Positions 24,197-32,734 of a DNA stretch of 33,895 nt are shown here, piece by piece. The translations under genes and the position numbers were made by a program. This stretch comes from an uncultured bacterium (GTDB lineage Bacteria; Bacillota; Clostridia; Lachnospirales; Lachnospiraceae). Where the stretch lies: contig CAMWUN010000040.1 of assembly GCA_947177425.1 (NCBI GenBank), positions 1-33,895 on the forward strand. Reading direction: 5' to 3'. Under the pieces are notes generated by a model. That model was not told where the DNA came from, ran no database searches, and saw only the letters and a program-made list of their open reading frames with translations. How positions within the stretch are numbered: the first letter of the stretch is position 1; the number at the start of each line of letters is the position of its first letter.

Positions 24197-25240
24197 TTAG
24201 ACATCCACTCTTGTTTTCCCTGCCAGTACATTCCTGTAATCCTCCAGATTTCTGGCCAGAAGGGCAGGCGTATCCAGCCCATAGGGACATTTACTCTTAC
24301 ACTGTCCGCAGTGCAGACAGTCATCAATTCTGTTCATTTTCTCCTGGTTTTCCTCCGTCAGCCATCCTGCCGAGGGGGATCTTCTGAGAAGAAGGGACAT
24401 TCTGGCACAGTTGTTGATTTCTATTCCGGAAGGACAGGGCATACAATAACCGCAGCCCCTGCAGAAATCTCCCGCCAGCCCCTGTCTGTCTTCATCAATG
24501 ATTTCTTTTATCTCGCTGGTCATAACCGGAGGATTGTCAATATAGGATAAAAACTCATCCAGTTCCTTTTCCCTCTGCACACCCCAGATAGGGAGCACAT
24601 TGTCAAACTGCGCTATATGGGCATAGGCCGCCGCAGAGTTTGTTATAAGCCCTCCCGACAAGGCTTTCATGGCAACAAATCCTATATCCGCCTTTTTACA
24701 TTCTTCCACCAGTTCTTCTTCCTGCTTCCCTGCCAGATAACTGAAAGGAAACTGAAGGGTTTCGTACAGCCCCGCTGCCACTGCCTCTTTTGCCACATGA
24801 AGACGGTGGTTGGTAATGCCGATATGACGGATTTTCCCTTCCTTTTTCGCTTCTGCAGCCGCCTCGTACAGTCCGCTTCCGTCTCCCGGCTTCGGGCAGA
24901 AAGACGGGTTGTGAAACTGGTAAATATCAATATAATCAGTTTTCAGCATGGACAGGCTCGTCTCCAAATCCTTCTTTAGGGCTTCTCCTGTAGATGCCGT
25001 CGTCTTGGTCGCTATAAACAGGCTTTCCCTGATATCTTTAAATGCAAGCCCCAGCTTATGCTCACTGTCACTGTATGCCCTTGCCGTGTCAAAATAACGT
25101 ATGCCGCCCTCATAAGCCTTCTTTAAAAGGTATACTGCCTTTTCATCGCTAACCCTCTGAATGGGCAGCGCGCCGAAACCATTTTTATTGACACATATTC
25201 CCGTACTTCCAAGCTTTACTTCTACATGCGTATTGCTCAT
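24197..25240 (-). CDS. Aldo/keto reductase with C-terminal Fe-S cluster domain
   Basis: 347 aa in two parts. The N-terminal aldo/keto reductase barrel has the full catalytic tetrad: D51 and Y56 in FDTARAYSDSE, K79 in FIATKTT, H110 in DIYQFHNP. The last 80 residues hold a ferredoxin-like module: CRGCGYCMPCP plus a later C in EINNCARM, and CLHCGQCKSKCP, enough for two [4Fe-4S] clusters. This split type is common in anaerobes; the substrate is unknown. It lies 94 bases after rnfB in the same direction with no convincing terminator between, so read-through from the rnf operon is possible. The intervening gap holds a GC-rich GGGCCC palindrome near 25289. Confidence 0.9.
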   Translation of the reverse strand: MSNTHVEVKLGSTGICVNKNGFGALPIQRVSDEKAVYLLKKAYEGGIRYFDTARAYSDSEHKLGLAFKDIRESLFIATKTTASTGEALKKDLETSLSMLKTDYIDIYQFHNPSFCPKPGDGSGLYEAAAEAKKEGKIRHIGITNHRLHVAKEAVAAGLYETLQFPFSYLAGKQEEELVEECKKADIGFVAMKALSGGLITNSAAAYAHIAQFDNVLPIWGVQREKELDEFLSYIDNPPVMTSEIKEIIDEDRQGLAGDFCRGCGYCMPCPSGIEINNCARMSLLLRRSPSAGWLTEENQEKMNRIDDCLHCGQCKSKCPYGLDTPALLARNLEDYRNVLAGKTRVDV

Positions 25241-25334
25241 TCTTACCTCCTTCGCCCGAAAGCATATAAACCGTTTAAGGCCATGGGCCCCGGCCCAGCC
25301 TCTGCATCAAAACCGCAAATTCTTTTCAACAATT

Positions 25335-26132
25335 TTAATGGGTTACAATTGACTTTCTTGGACATTTTTCCATGCAGACACCGCATCCCACGCACTTATC
25401 ATAATCGATTGTGGCATGAAAATCCGCTATCTCCACTGCTTCGCTTGCACAATTCTTTTTACAAAGCTGACAGCCGATACAGCCTGCCTTACATTCCTTC
25501 ATCGTTACCGGGCCTTTGTCTTTGGAACTGCATGCAACCGCATATTTTGCATCGTAAGGGATAAGGGAAATCAGATTCTTGGGACAGACTTCCACACATT
25601 TCCCACAGGCTTTACACTTTTCCTTATCCACCACTGCCACGCCGTTTTCCACGTGAATGGCATCAAAGGGACAGGCCTGCACGCAGCTTCCAAATCCCAG
25701 ACATCCGTAATTACAGCTTTTGGCGCCCCCGTTAGGCACGAAAGAAAGCATACGGCAGTCCTCAATCCCGGAATACTCATAATCAAAGGTTACTTTATCA
25801 CAGTCCCCCTGGCACTGTACAAAAGCCGTCATTCTTACGGATTCCTCCGCCTCCACGCCCATAATCCCGGCAATCACTTTTCCTACCGGCTCACCGCCTA
25901 CCGGACAGGCATTTACAGGCGCCTCTCCCTTTGCAATAGCCGCCGCTAATCCGCTGCATCCCGGAAAACCGCAGCCGCCGCAGTTATTGCCAGGCAGAGC
26001 AGCCAGTACAGCTTCTTCCTTTTCATCTACTTCCACTTTAAACTTAATGGCTGCTATTCCAAGGAAAAGACCAATAAACAGACCCACACCGCCTACAACG
26101 GTTACAGCCAGTAAAACTCCTGAAAAATCCAT
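25335..26132 (-). CDS. rnfB: Rnf complex subunit B (iron-sulfur)
   Basis: Receives electrons from ferredoxin on the cytosolic side of the Rnf complex. An N-terminal membrane helix (VLLAVTVVGGVGLFIGLFLGI) anchors it. Next is a Fe-S domain of the form NNCGGCGFPGCSG...ACPVGG, then several ferredoxin modules: CLGFGSCVQACPFDA, CKACGKCVEVCP, CIGCQLCKKNCA and CVGCGVCMEKCP. Length 265 aa is typical of clostridial RnfB. It is last of the six rnf genes, 13 bases after rnfA, with its own AGGAGG site. Confidence 0.96.
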   Translation of the reverse strand: MDFSGVLLAVTVVGGVGLFIGLFLGIAAIKFKVEVDEKEEAVLAALPGNNCGGCGFPGCSGLAAAIAKGEAPVNACPVGGEPVGKVIAGIMGVEAEESVRMTAFVQCQGDCDKVTFDYEYSGIEDCRMLSFVPNGGAKSCNYGCLGFGSCVQACPFDAIHVENGVAVVDKEKCKACGKCVEVCPKNLISLIPYDAKYAVACSSKDKGPVTMKECKAGCIGCQLCKKNCASEAVEIADFHATIDYDKCVGCGVCMEKCPRKSIVTH

Positions 26133-26145
26133 ATTTTACCTCCTT

Positions 26146-26724
26146 CTAAAGCAGCCCTGAAAATCCGCAGAAGGCAATCGCCATCAAACCTGCGGTAACA
26201 AGAACGATGGGCATTCCCTTAAAGGATTCGGGGATGTCATTGTATTCCAGCTTTTCCCTGATTCCTGCCAGAATGACAATAGAAATCGTAAAGCCTACAG
26301 CCGTAGCAAATCCATTGACTATTCCGGTCAGAATTCCGTAATTTTTCTGCACATTGGTTAGTGCAACGCCAAGAACCGCACAGTTAGTGGTAATCAGAGG
26401 CAGATACACACCAAGAGCCTGATACAGGGACTCCATATATTTCTTAAGAAACATCTCCACAAACTGCACAAGGGCCGCTATTACCAGGATAAATACAATG
26501 GTCTGCAGATAAGTCAGATCAAAAGGCATCAATATGTATTTGTAAATCGCACCTGCCACCGCCGAAGCCAGTGTGATGACGAAAATAACCGCTGTCCCCA
26601 TTCCGGCTGCAGTACTGGTCTTTTTGGATACCCCCAGAAATGGGCACAGCCCCAGAAACTGGCTTAAAACCACATTGCTGACCAGCGAGGATGAAATTAA
26701 AATAATCAGTAGTTCCTTAATCAT
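26146..26724 (-). CDS. rnfA: Rnf complex subunit A
   Basis: Integral membrane subunit, 192 aa with six hydrophobic segments, homologous to RnfE and NqrE and thought to line the ion path. Signature stretches are SNVVLSQFLGLCPFLGVSKK near the N terminus, whose cysteine belongs to the intramembrane cluster site, and YLPLITTNCAVLGVAL in the middle, with the second. The start overlaps the rnfE stop as ATGA, so translation is coupled. Confidence 0.96.
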   Translation of the reverse strand: MIKELLIILISSSLVSNVVLSQFLGLCPFLGVSKKTSTAAGMGTAVIFVITLASAVAGAIYKYILMPFDLTYLQTIVFILVIAALVQFVEMFLKKYMESLYQALGVYLPLITTNCAVLGVALTNVQKNYGILTGIVNGFATAVGFTISIVILAGIREKLEYNDIPESFKGMPIVLVTAGLMAIAFCGFSGLL

Positions 26725-27497
26725 TGCTCTTTTCCTCCTTCCCGCCTGGCTGGCTTGCCTTTAGCCGCCGCAGGTTCCTGCTCTTTCCTGCCTTGGGCTG
26801 TTTCATCAATCAGCCGCCTGCTGCACCCGGACTCGCCGCAGTTCATACAGTCAGAATTGCATCCCGACTGGATTTTAGACATATCTCTGCCTTTCTTTTC
26901 CCCGGCAATTTTCACTTTATTCTGAATAGCTGTCAGTGCGGCAAGCACAAAAAATGCTCCCGGCGCAAGCACAAAAATACTACAGGGCACATAGCTTTCC
27001 GGCATAACCATAAAACCAAACAGTTCCCCGGCGCCGATCAATTCTCTGACAGCCCCTATAATGGTAAGGGCACAGGTAAATCCAAGCCCCATTCCCACGC
27101 CGTCAAACAGGGATAAAATCACGCCGTTTTTGGAAGCATATGCCTCAGCACGGCCTAAAATAATACAGTTAACAACAATCAGCGGAATGTAAAGCCCAAG
27201 AGCGCTGTACAAAAAGGGGATAAAGGCTTTAAGCAAAAGTTCCACCACTGTCACGAAAGAAGCAATAATTACAATAAATGCGGGAATTCTTACCTTATCC
27301 GGTATAATTTTCCTGAGCATGGATATAAACATATTGCTCAGTGCAAGGACAACCATGGTGGTCAGCCCCATTCCCAGCCCGTTTATTGCCGATGTGGTGA
27401 CAGCCAGCGTGGGACACATACCCAGCATCAGCACAAAGGTAGGGTTTTCTTTAATCAATCCGTTTACGAGACGTTCTGATACGCTATTCTGCTTCAT
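26721..27497 (-). CDS. rnfE: Rnf complex subunit E with cysteine-rich C-terminal tail
   Basis: Integral membrane partner of RnfA, 258 aa from the ATG at 27497, chosen because AGGAGG lies 9 bases upstream; an earlier GTG overlaps that site. Conserved NPTFVLMLGMCPTLAVTTSA and YIPLIVVNCIILGRAEA carry the intramembrane cysteines. After the last helix there is an unusual hydrophilic extension of about 55 residues with C213, C217, C220 and C225 (CNSDCMNCGESGC), then a Lys/Glu/Ala-rich tail. Typical RnfE ends soon after the last helix. The start overlaps rnfG by 14 bases. Confidence 0.95.
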   Translation of the reverse strand: MKQNSVSERLVNGLIKENPTFVLMLGMCPTLAVTTSAINGLGMGLTTMVVLALSNMFISMLRKIIPDKVRIPAFIVIIASFVTVVELLLKAFIPFLYSALGLYIPLIVVNCIILGRAEAYASKNGVILSLFDGVGMGLGFTCALTIIGAVRELIGAGELFGFMVMPESYVPCSIFVLAPGAFFVLAALTAIQNKVKIAGEKKGRDMSKIQSGCNSDCMNCGESGCSRRLIDETAQGRKEQEPAAAKGKPARREGGKEQ

Positions 27498-28101
27498 TAC
27501 TGCCACCTCCTAACCAGTTCTGGAAATAGTAAAGTCCGCCGTTTACTGCGGTAGTCACTGCATTGGTCGTAATTGTCGCCCCGCTTATGGCATCTATCTG
27601 ATCTTCGGAAACCGCCCCTGCCTTGGTATAGGTAAAGGCCGCAACGTTTTTATCTGCAAACTGGGGTTTCAGCACTGCTTCCGCTTTCATTCCCAGGCCC
27701 GCTGTCTCCGAGATGCTTAAAATGGATATTCCGTTTAGTCTGCCATCATTACAGATTCCCATGGTAAAGGTAATGTCCCCCCCATAGCCCTCATGACTGG
27801 TGACAGTCAGCACATACCCCAGAAGGCTTCCGTCCTTATCCAAAGCGGACAGGACATTTTCAATGGTGACTTTATCAAATCCGGCCTGCGCCCATTCCGG
27901 CGTATCTGCCTGTGGCAGGGCATCCTCCAGCATTTCAAATTCTGAAGCCGCCGGGAACACTTCCGCATAGGCTTCCTTTGCAGCTTTTTCTTCAGCCAGG
28001 GCAATAGGTTCTTTGGTAATCTGATAAACGAATCCGAGAACCAGTCCTGCAAACAGCGTAATCACAAAAAGGATGGCGGCATCTTTCATCATATTTTTCA
28101 T
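27484..28101 (-). CDS. rnfG: Rnf complex subunit G (covalent FMN)
   Basis: 205 aa, one N-terminal membrane helix (AAILFVITLFAGLVLGFVY) with the rest outside. The FMN-binding domain ends in DAISGATITTNAV (170-182), where T176 is the expected attachment point for FMN by ApbE. It passes electrons between other Rnf subunits across the membrane. The ATG overlaps the rnfD stop as ATGA, with GGAGGGG upstream. Confidence 0.96.
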   Translation of the reverse strand: MKNMMKDAAILFVITLFAGLVLGFVYQITKEPIALAEEKAAKEAYAEVFPAASEFEMLEDALPQADTPEWAQAGFDKVTIENVLSALDKDGSLLGYVLTVTSHEGYGGDITFTMGICNDGRLNGISILSISETAGLGMKAEAVLKPQFADKNVAAFTYTKAGAVSEDQIDAISGATITTNAVTTAVNGGLYYFQNWLGGGSNEAE

Positions 28102-29030
28102 GCTCTTTCCCCTCCTTTTCCAAATGCCTTCGGCATGGTAATTTTTTCAATCAGGGGCACCAGAAGGTTCCCTAAGATAATCGCGTAGGAAACACCTTCC
28201 GCGGAAGGGCCGAACATTCTGAAAATCCCTGTCAGAAGGCCCAACACCACGCCATACATGTATTGTCCTTTCTTCGTAACCGGCCTTGTAACATAATCCG
28301 TAGCCATAAAGAATGCCCCCAGCATCAGCCCGCCGCCGGCAAGCTGTGCACTGATATAGGAAAGGTCAAAACCGTGTCCGCCAAACAATATCACAAACAC
28401 TGTAAATGTTATTATGTAGCTTCCTGGTATCTTAAGGTCGATTACCCCAAGAAGGATAAGCAGGCAGGCGCCGATTACAATGGCAATCATGGATGTTTCC
28501 CCGATGGTTCCGCCTGTCTTCCCGATTACCATATCCAGGATATTCACACTCTCTCCCGCCTTTAAGCTGGCAAGAGGCGTAGGCCCTGTGTAGGCATCGC
28601 ACTCAAAATTACACATAATAGAGGTATAGGAAATAAGCAGAAAACACCTTGCCCCTAATGCCGGATTCATAAAATTCTGTCCCAGCCCTCCGAAAAGCAT
28701 CTTCACCACTAAGATAGCGAAAACACCTCCAATAACTCCAATCCACCAGGGCGCTTTCGGCGGCAGGTTAAGAGCAAGCAGAAGCCCCGTCACCACCGCC
28801 GAGAAATCGCCGATTGTCACTTTCTTATGCATCCCCTTTTCAAAAAGGAATTCTGTGAGAACCGTAGATGCCACAGTTACTAAAATTAAGATAAGCGCAT
28901 CCAGCCCAAAATTATATATGCCAAAGCCTGCTGCAGGAAGCAATGCGATTACCACTGCAAGCATAATGTTACTGGTAGTAACCTTTGACCTGATATGGGG
29001 ATTGGATGAAACTTTCATCAAACCGCTCAT
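28098..29030 (-). CDS. rnfD: Rnf complex subunit D (covalent FMN)
   Basis: Polytopic membrane subunit, 310 aa from ATG at 29030, chosen for the AGGAGG just upstream; an in-frame reading 19 codons longer would overlap rnfC and has no site. It begins MSGLMKVSSNPHIRSKVTTSNIM, the usual RnfD start. The flavinylation segment is DAYTGPTPLASLKAG, with the threonine of TPLA as the expected FMN carrier. Other family landmarks are NPALGARCFLL, GGHGFDLSYISAQL and MATDYVTRPVTKKGQ. Confidence 0.95.
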   Translation of the reverse strand: MSGLMKVSSNPHIRSKVTTSNIMLAVVIALLPAAGFGIYNFGLDALILILVTVASTVLTEFLFEKGMHKKVTIGDFSAVVTGLLLALNLPPKAPWWIGVIGGVFAILVVKMLFGGLGQNFMNPALGARCFLLISYTSIMCNFECDAYTGPTPLASLKAGESVNILDMVIGKTGGTIGETSMIAIVIGACLLILLGVIDLKIPGSYIITFTVFVILFGGHGFDLSYISAQLAGGGLMLGAFFMATDYVTRPVTKKGQYMYGVVLGLLTGIFRMFGPSAEGVSYAIILGNLLVPLIEKITMPKAFGKGGERA

Positions 29031-29067
29031 GTTGTTCTTTCCTCCTATTTCAAGTTCCGCAGCCGGA

Positions 29068-30384
29068 CTACTTTTTCTTCTTTGCAAGCTGCATTTTGCG
29101 CATGGATTTAATCACCTGTGTAAGGGGACGCTTGGCAGGACATACGAAACTACAGCACCCGCACTCGCAGCATTCCATACCGTTATTTTTGACAAACGCC
29201 TCTTCGTCGTAATGCTCCGCATAATCCGCCAGCTTCCGTGGAACCACCCTTCCCGGGCACACTTCCACACACTTGCCGCAGTTAATGCACGGCCCCGGCT
29301 CCATAGCCGACACTTCGTCTTTTGTAAGGCACAACAGGGCTGACGAGGTCTTGGTGGTAGGCACATCCAAATCAAAGATACCGAATCCCATCATCGGCCC
29401 CCCGGAAACAATTTTTACGGGCGGTACAATAAAGCCGCCTGCTTCCTCCACCAGTTCATGATAATTGGTCCCTATCCTTACCTTAAAATTCCGGGGATCC
29501 ATAACGGCGTCCCCTGTCACGGTCACAATCCTGTACATCAGCGGCCTTCCGCAGATTACCGCATTGTAAATGGCAATCACCGTATCCACATTATTTACCA
29601 CACAGCCTGCGTCCGCGGGAAGCATGGATGAATTAATGGCCCGTCCGGTGGCCGCATAGATAAGCTGCCTCTCTGACCCCTGAGGGTACTTGGTTTTAAG
29701 GGCCTTGACCGTAATCTTATTTTCATCTCTGGTAAGCTGTTTCAGCTTCTCAATACAGTCCGGTTTATTGTCCTCCACCGCAAGAATCCCCCTTGCATTT
29801 TCAAATAAGCTTAAGGACACCTTCAGGCCCCCAATCAGCTTTTCAGGCTCCTCTAACATTTTTCGGTAATCGGACGTAAGGTACGGCTCACATTCCGCAC
29901 AATTTACAATCACATATTCTATTTTTTCAGGTTCTTTGGGAGATAGCTTGACCGCTGTCGGGAATCCGGCGCCGCCCATTCCCACAATGCCCGCTTCCTT
30001 TATCAAGTCGATCTTTTCCTCCCGGCTCAACTCCTCAAAGGGTTTGACCTCCGGCCAGTCCACTTCCTCGTATAAACCGTCATTTTCAATGATAATGCTC
30101 ATTACATTGTCGCCGGTAACTACCCGTCTCGGTTCAATTGCTTTCACAGTTCCTGAGACAGTTGCATAGATTGGTGCAGACACAAATCCCCCTGCTTCTG
30201 CAATTTTCTGTCCTGTAAGCACCTTATCGCCTTTTTTGACGATTGGCTTTGCCGGCGCGCCAATGTGCTGTGACAAAGGATAAACCAGATCCCCTTTGGG
30301 CAAAACTTCTTTAATTGGTTTGTCCTTGGACAGGTCTTTGCCGTCATAAGGATGAATTCCCCCTGCAAATGTTAATTTCGCCAC
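29068..30384 (-). CDS. rnfC: Rnf complex subunit C (NADH/FMN, Fe-S)
   Basis: Cytosolic subunit where NAD+ is reduced. 438 aa, starting at GTG (30382-30384) with GAGGT 10 bases upstream. The N terminus (FAGGIHPYDGKDLSKDKPI) and a biotin-like barrel come first. The nucleotide and flavin-binding stretch GIVGMGGAGFPTAVKLSP and NCAECEPYLTSDYR follow. Two [4Fe-4S] motifs lie near the end: CINCGKCVEVCPGRVVP and CCECGCCSFVCPAKRPL. It is the first gene of the rnfCDGEAB operon. I could not find a convincing promoter in the 289-base gap upstream. Confidence 0.96.
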   Translation of the reverse strand: MAKLTFAGGIHPYDGKDLSKDKPIKEVLPKGDLVYPLSQHIGAPAKPIVKKGDKVLTGQKIAEAGGFVSAPIYATVSGTVKAIEPRRVVTGDNVMSIIIENDGLYEEVDWPEVKPFEELSREEKIDLIKEAGIVGMGGAGFPTAVKLSPKEPEKIEYVIVNCAECEPYLTSDYRKMLEEPEKLIGGLKVSLSLFENARGILAVEDNKPDCIEKLKQLTRDENKITVKALKTKYPQGSERQLIYAATGRAINSSMLPADAGCVVNNVDTVIAIYNAVICGRPLMYRIVTVTGDAVMDPRNFKVRIGTNYHELVEEAGGFIVPPVKIVSGGPMMGFGIFDLDVPTTKTSSALLCLTKDEVSAMEPGPCINCGKCVEVCPGRVVPRKLADYAEHYDEEAFVKNNGMECCECGCCSFVCPAKRPLTQVIKSMRKMQLAKKKK

Positions 30385-30518
30385 TTGTTCTACCTCTTTC
30401 TACATATATTGACTGTCAGTATGCCGCTGAATACTTTCCATCTCTTTAAATATACTACTTTTTTGACAAAAACACTACAGTATTTGCAAAAAATATGCTA
30501 AACTAAACAATAAATGAG

Positions 30519-30573
30519 TAACCGTTCAGACAGGTCTGCGCATTTACTGCGCCGACCGTGTGAAAAAGTAATT
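30519..30573 (+). repeat. Dispersed hairpin repeat, copy C (diverged)
   Basis: Related to copies at 1-55 and 13548-13602, sharing the CTGCGCATTTACTGCG core. Here the outer stem reads GGTC ... GACC, whereas copy A (in this orientation) reads GACC ... GGTC, so both arms changed together and the hairpin is kept. It lies between the divergent rnfC and YprB-like genes. Confidence 0.7.
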
Positions 30574-30621
30574 GCTGAACATATCCTCCCTATTGCGGAG
30601 CGATTTAGGATGGACGGATAC

Positions 30622-30653
30622 CTGTAACAGGGAAGATATCTGAATTGTTACAG
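30622..30653 (+). promoter_or_regulatory. Inverted repeat in the YprB-like leader
   Basis: CTGTAACA (30622-30629) and TGTTACAG (30646-30653) are perfect 8-base inverted arms separated by 16 bases. They lie 11 bases upstream of the GGAGG ribosome site and could form an mRNA hairpin or a protein site. Confidence 0.4.
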
Positions 30654-30673
30654 AAATGACACAGGAGGTAATT

Positions 30674-31777
30674 ATGAAGACAGAAGAAATCATTCTCGGC
30701 AATTTTCAATTAAAATATCCTTTGGAACGTCTGGCTCCCCTTAATAAGATTTTGTTTTTAGATATAGAAACCACCGGTTTCCTCTCATCCGGTTCCATCA
30801 TTTATCTGATTGGATGTGCCTTTTATTCGGAAGGCAACTGGACCATAAAGCAGTGGTTTGCCCAGTCCCCCGATGAAGAAGTTGAGTTGATCCGTTCCTT
30901 TTTGGCTTTTGCGGCAAAATACGCTTACCTGGTCCACTATAATGGCAATACCTTCGATCTCCCTTTTATCAAACAGAAAGCGGAGAAATACAAAATCCCC
31001 TGCAATTTTAATGAGATGGAAGGACTTGACATTTACCGCCGCATTGCGCCGTACAAAAATTTCCTCAAACTTCCTGACTGCAAGTTAAGGACAGTTGAAT
31101 GTTTCCTTGGAATCAACCGTGAAGATACCTACAAAGGCGGCGAACTGGTTGCAGTCTATAAAGAATTCACCCAGTCCCATGACTACAGTCTGTATCACGC
31201 CCTGCTTCTGCATAATTCCGATGATATGAAAGGTATGCTGGAAGTGCTTCCCGTGCTTTCCTACTATGACTTATTCAATTGCAGCATCAAAGCCCGTAAG
31301 GTACAGGCCAATTACTATAATGATATCCACGGTGTCCCCAGAAAAGAACTTGTGTTACAGTTAGTTTTCGCGTCCCCTCTTCCGGTTTCCGTTTCCTTCA
31401 TGGGTAAAGGCTGCCACTTTAAAGGGGAAGGGTACGAAGGAACGTTGATCGTTCCGATTTATGAGGAAGAACTGAAATACTTCTATGCCAATTACAAGGA
31501 TTATTTCTATCTTCCTACAGAGGATGTGGCTCTTCACAAATCCATCGCCTCCTTTGTGGACAAGGACTATCGTGAACAGGCCACAGCATCCAACTGCTAC
31601 ACGAGGAAATTTTCCAACTATCTTCCCCAGTGGAAGGTGCTGGTAGATCCGTTTTTTAAAAGGGAATACAGAAGTAAGGATCTGTTCTTTGAACTGACAG
31701 ACGATATCAAAAAAAACAGACAGCTATTTTCCAATTACGCAAGCCATGTTCTCAATGTAATGGCTTTGCAGGATTAA
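30674..31777 (+). CDS. YprB-like ribonuclease H-fold exonuclease
   Basis: 367 aa from ATG at 30674 (CAGGAGG just upstream; an in-frame ATG six codons earlier overlaps that site). The DnaQ-like fold is clear: D30 and E32 in LFLDIETTGFLS, D95 in HYNGNTFDLPFIKQKAEKY, and H180 with D184 in HNSDDMKGML, which together give a DEDDh-type two-metal site. Homologues in Bacillus are called YprB and their substrate is not settled. The C-terminal half (about 200-367) has no motif I recognise. Monocistronic, with a strong terminator shared with cheR. Confidence 0.85.
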   Translation: MKTEEIILGNFQLKYPLERLAPLNKILFLDIETTGFLSSGSIIYLIGCAFYSEGNWTIKQWFAQSPDEEVELIRSFLAFAAKYAYLVHYNGNTFDLPFIKQKAEKYKIPCNFNEMEGLDIYRRIAPYKNFLKLPDCKLRTVECFLGINREDTYKGGELVAVYKEFTQSHDYSLYHALLLHNSDDMKGMLEVLPVLSYYDLFNCSIKARKVQANYYNDIHGVPRKELVLQLVFASPLPVSVSFMGKGCHFKGEGYEGTLIVPIYEEELKYFYANYKDYFYLPTEDVALHKSIASFVDKDYREQATASNCYTRKFSNYLPQWKVLVDPFFKREYRSKDLFFELTDDIKKNRQLFSNYASHVLNVMALQD

Positions 31778-31876
31778 CTAACCGCCAGCTTATTATCAAA
31801 CACTGCCACGCTTTGTGAGCAGTCCATTGAACAACGGGCAGAACGGGCAGCACGCTTCGCAAGGCGCACTGTCAAA

Positions 31877-31903
31877 AAAAGGCATCCTTACAGGATGCCT
31901 TTT
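31877..31903. terminator. Bidirectional terminator between the YprB-like gene and cheR
   Basis: AAAAGGCATCCT and AGGATGCCTTTT form a perfect 12-bp stem with a 3-base loop. It carries a T run after the stem on the plus strand and, through the A-rich left flank, on the minus strand too. The gap before it (31778-31876) holds a small ACTGC/GCAGT hairpin and a 9-base tandem repeat (AACGGGCAG twice, 31833-31850). Confidence 0.9.
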
Positions 31904-31922
31904 CATATGCATAAATATCAAA

Positions 31923-32708
31923 TTATTTCTTTGGACGTTCGTAATAAAAAGAGTTCTTCCGGTCGTACCCCATATCGCGGTGATTGATAATCTGTTCCGT
32001 GCTTCCAATAAACAGAATACCGCCGGGCGCAAGGGTCTGGTAAAATTTCCTGAATACCTCGTCCTTAGCCTCCTCTGTAAAGTAAATTAATACATTGCGG
32101 CATACTATCATATGGTAATCCTTGGGATAATTGCTCTCAAGCAGATTATGTTCCTTAAATTCAACCCTTGATTTTATTTCATTGGATATCTGGTAGGAAA
32201 GTCCAATTTTGGTAAAGTATTTTTTCTTGAAGTCTTCCGGCACAGCGGCAATACTCTTTTCACTGTACAGTCCTACTTTCGCTTTTGCTATTACCTGCTT
32301 ATCCAAATCGGTGGCCGTGATACGAATCATATTCAGCGGAATATGACGCGACAAAGCCATCACAAGGGAGTAAGGTTCATCCCCTGTGGAGCAGGCTGCG
32401 CTCCAGATTTTCAGGTTCTTACCAAATTTACTGATAAGTTCAGGAATAATTTCCTTATCCATAAGCTTCCACTGGTCGGGATTCCTGTAAAATTCCGAAA
32501 CATTTATTGTCAGATAATTGACAAATTCCTCGAATTTTGTCTTGTCAGTTTTCAGAACCTGCACATATTCTTCATAACCTTTAATTCCGTGCTTGGCAAT
32601 CAGCGCGTCTATCCTTCGCTTCATCTGCCTTTCCTTATAGGCGCTTAAATCTATCTTGGTAAGCGCAAGCACGGCGCTTTTGAATTTTTCATAATCATAG
32701 GCAGCCAT
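31923..32708 (-). CDS. cheR: Chemotaxis protein methyltransferase
   Basis: Methylates glutamates of chemoreceptors using SAM. 261 aa from ATG at 32708; a TTG two codons earlier is possible, and the ribosome site is weak either way. The N-terminal helical domain (FKSAVLALTKIDLSAYKERQMKRRI) is followed by NVSEFYRNPDQW, the SAM-binding WSAACSTGDEPYSL (about 102-115), ATDLDKQVIAKAKVG and MIVCRNVLIYF, all diagnostic. It follows the S1 gene by 26 bases with no terminator between, so it may depend on the S1 promoter. No other chemotaxis gene is in the window. Confidence 0.93.
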   Translation of the reverse strand: MAAYDYEKFKSAVLALTKIDLSAYKERQMKRRIDALIAKHGIKGYEEYVQVLKTDKTKFEEFVNYLTINVSEFYRNPDQWKLMDKEIIPELISKFGKNLKIWSAACSTGDEPYSLVMALSRHIPLNMIRITATDLDKQVIAKAKVGLYSEKSIAAVPEDFKKKYFTKIGLSYQISNEIKSRVEFKEHNLLESNYPKDYHMIVCRNVLIYFTEEAKDEVFRKFYQTLAPGGILFIGSTEQIINHRDMGYDRKNSFYYERPKK

Positions 32709-32734
32709 AACCAACCCGTCCTGACTTATTTATT

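Noticed and set aside
25281-25305. GC-rich palindrome after rnfB considered as the rnf terminator
   Set aside because: No T tract follows on the minus strand and the stem is short; kept only as a note.
30440-30500. Promoters for rnfC (minus) and the YprB-like gene (plus)
   Set aside because: TTGACA at 30463-30468 has no -10 at proper spacing, and TATATT on the minus strand (30449-30454) has no -35; neither is convincing.
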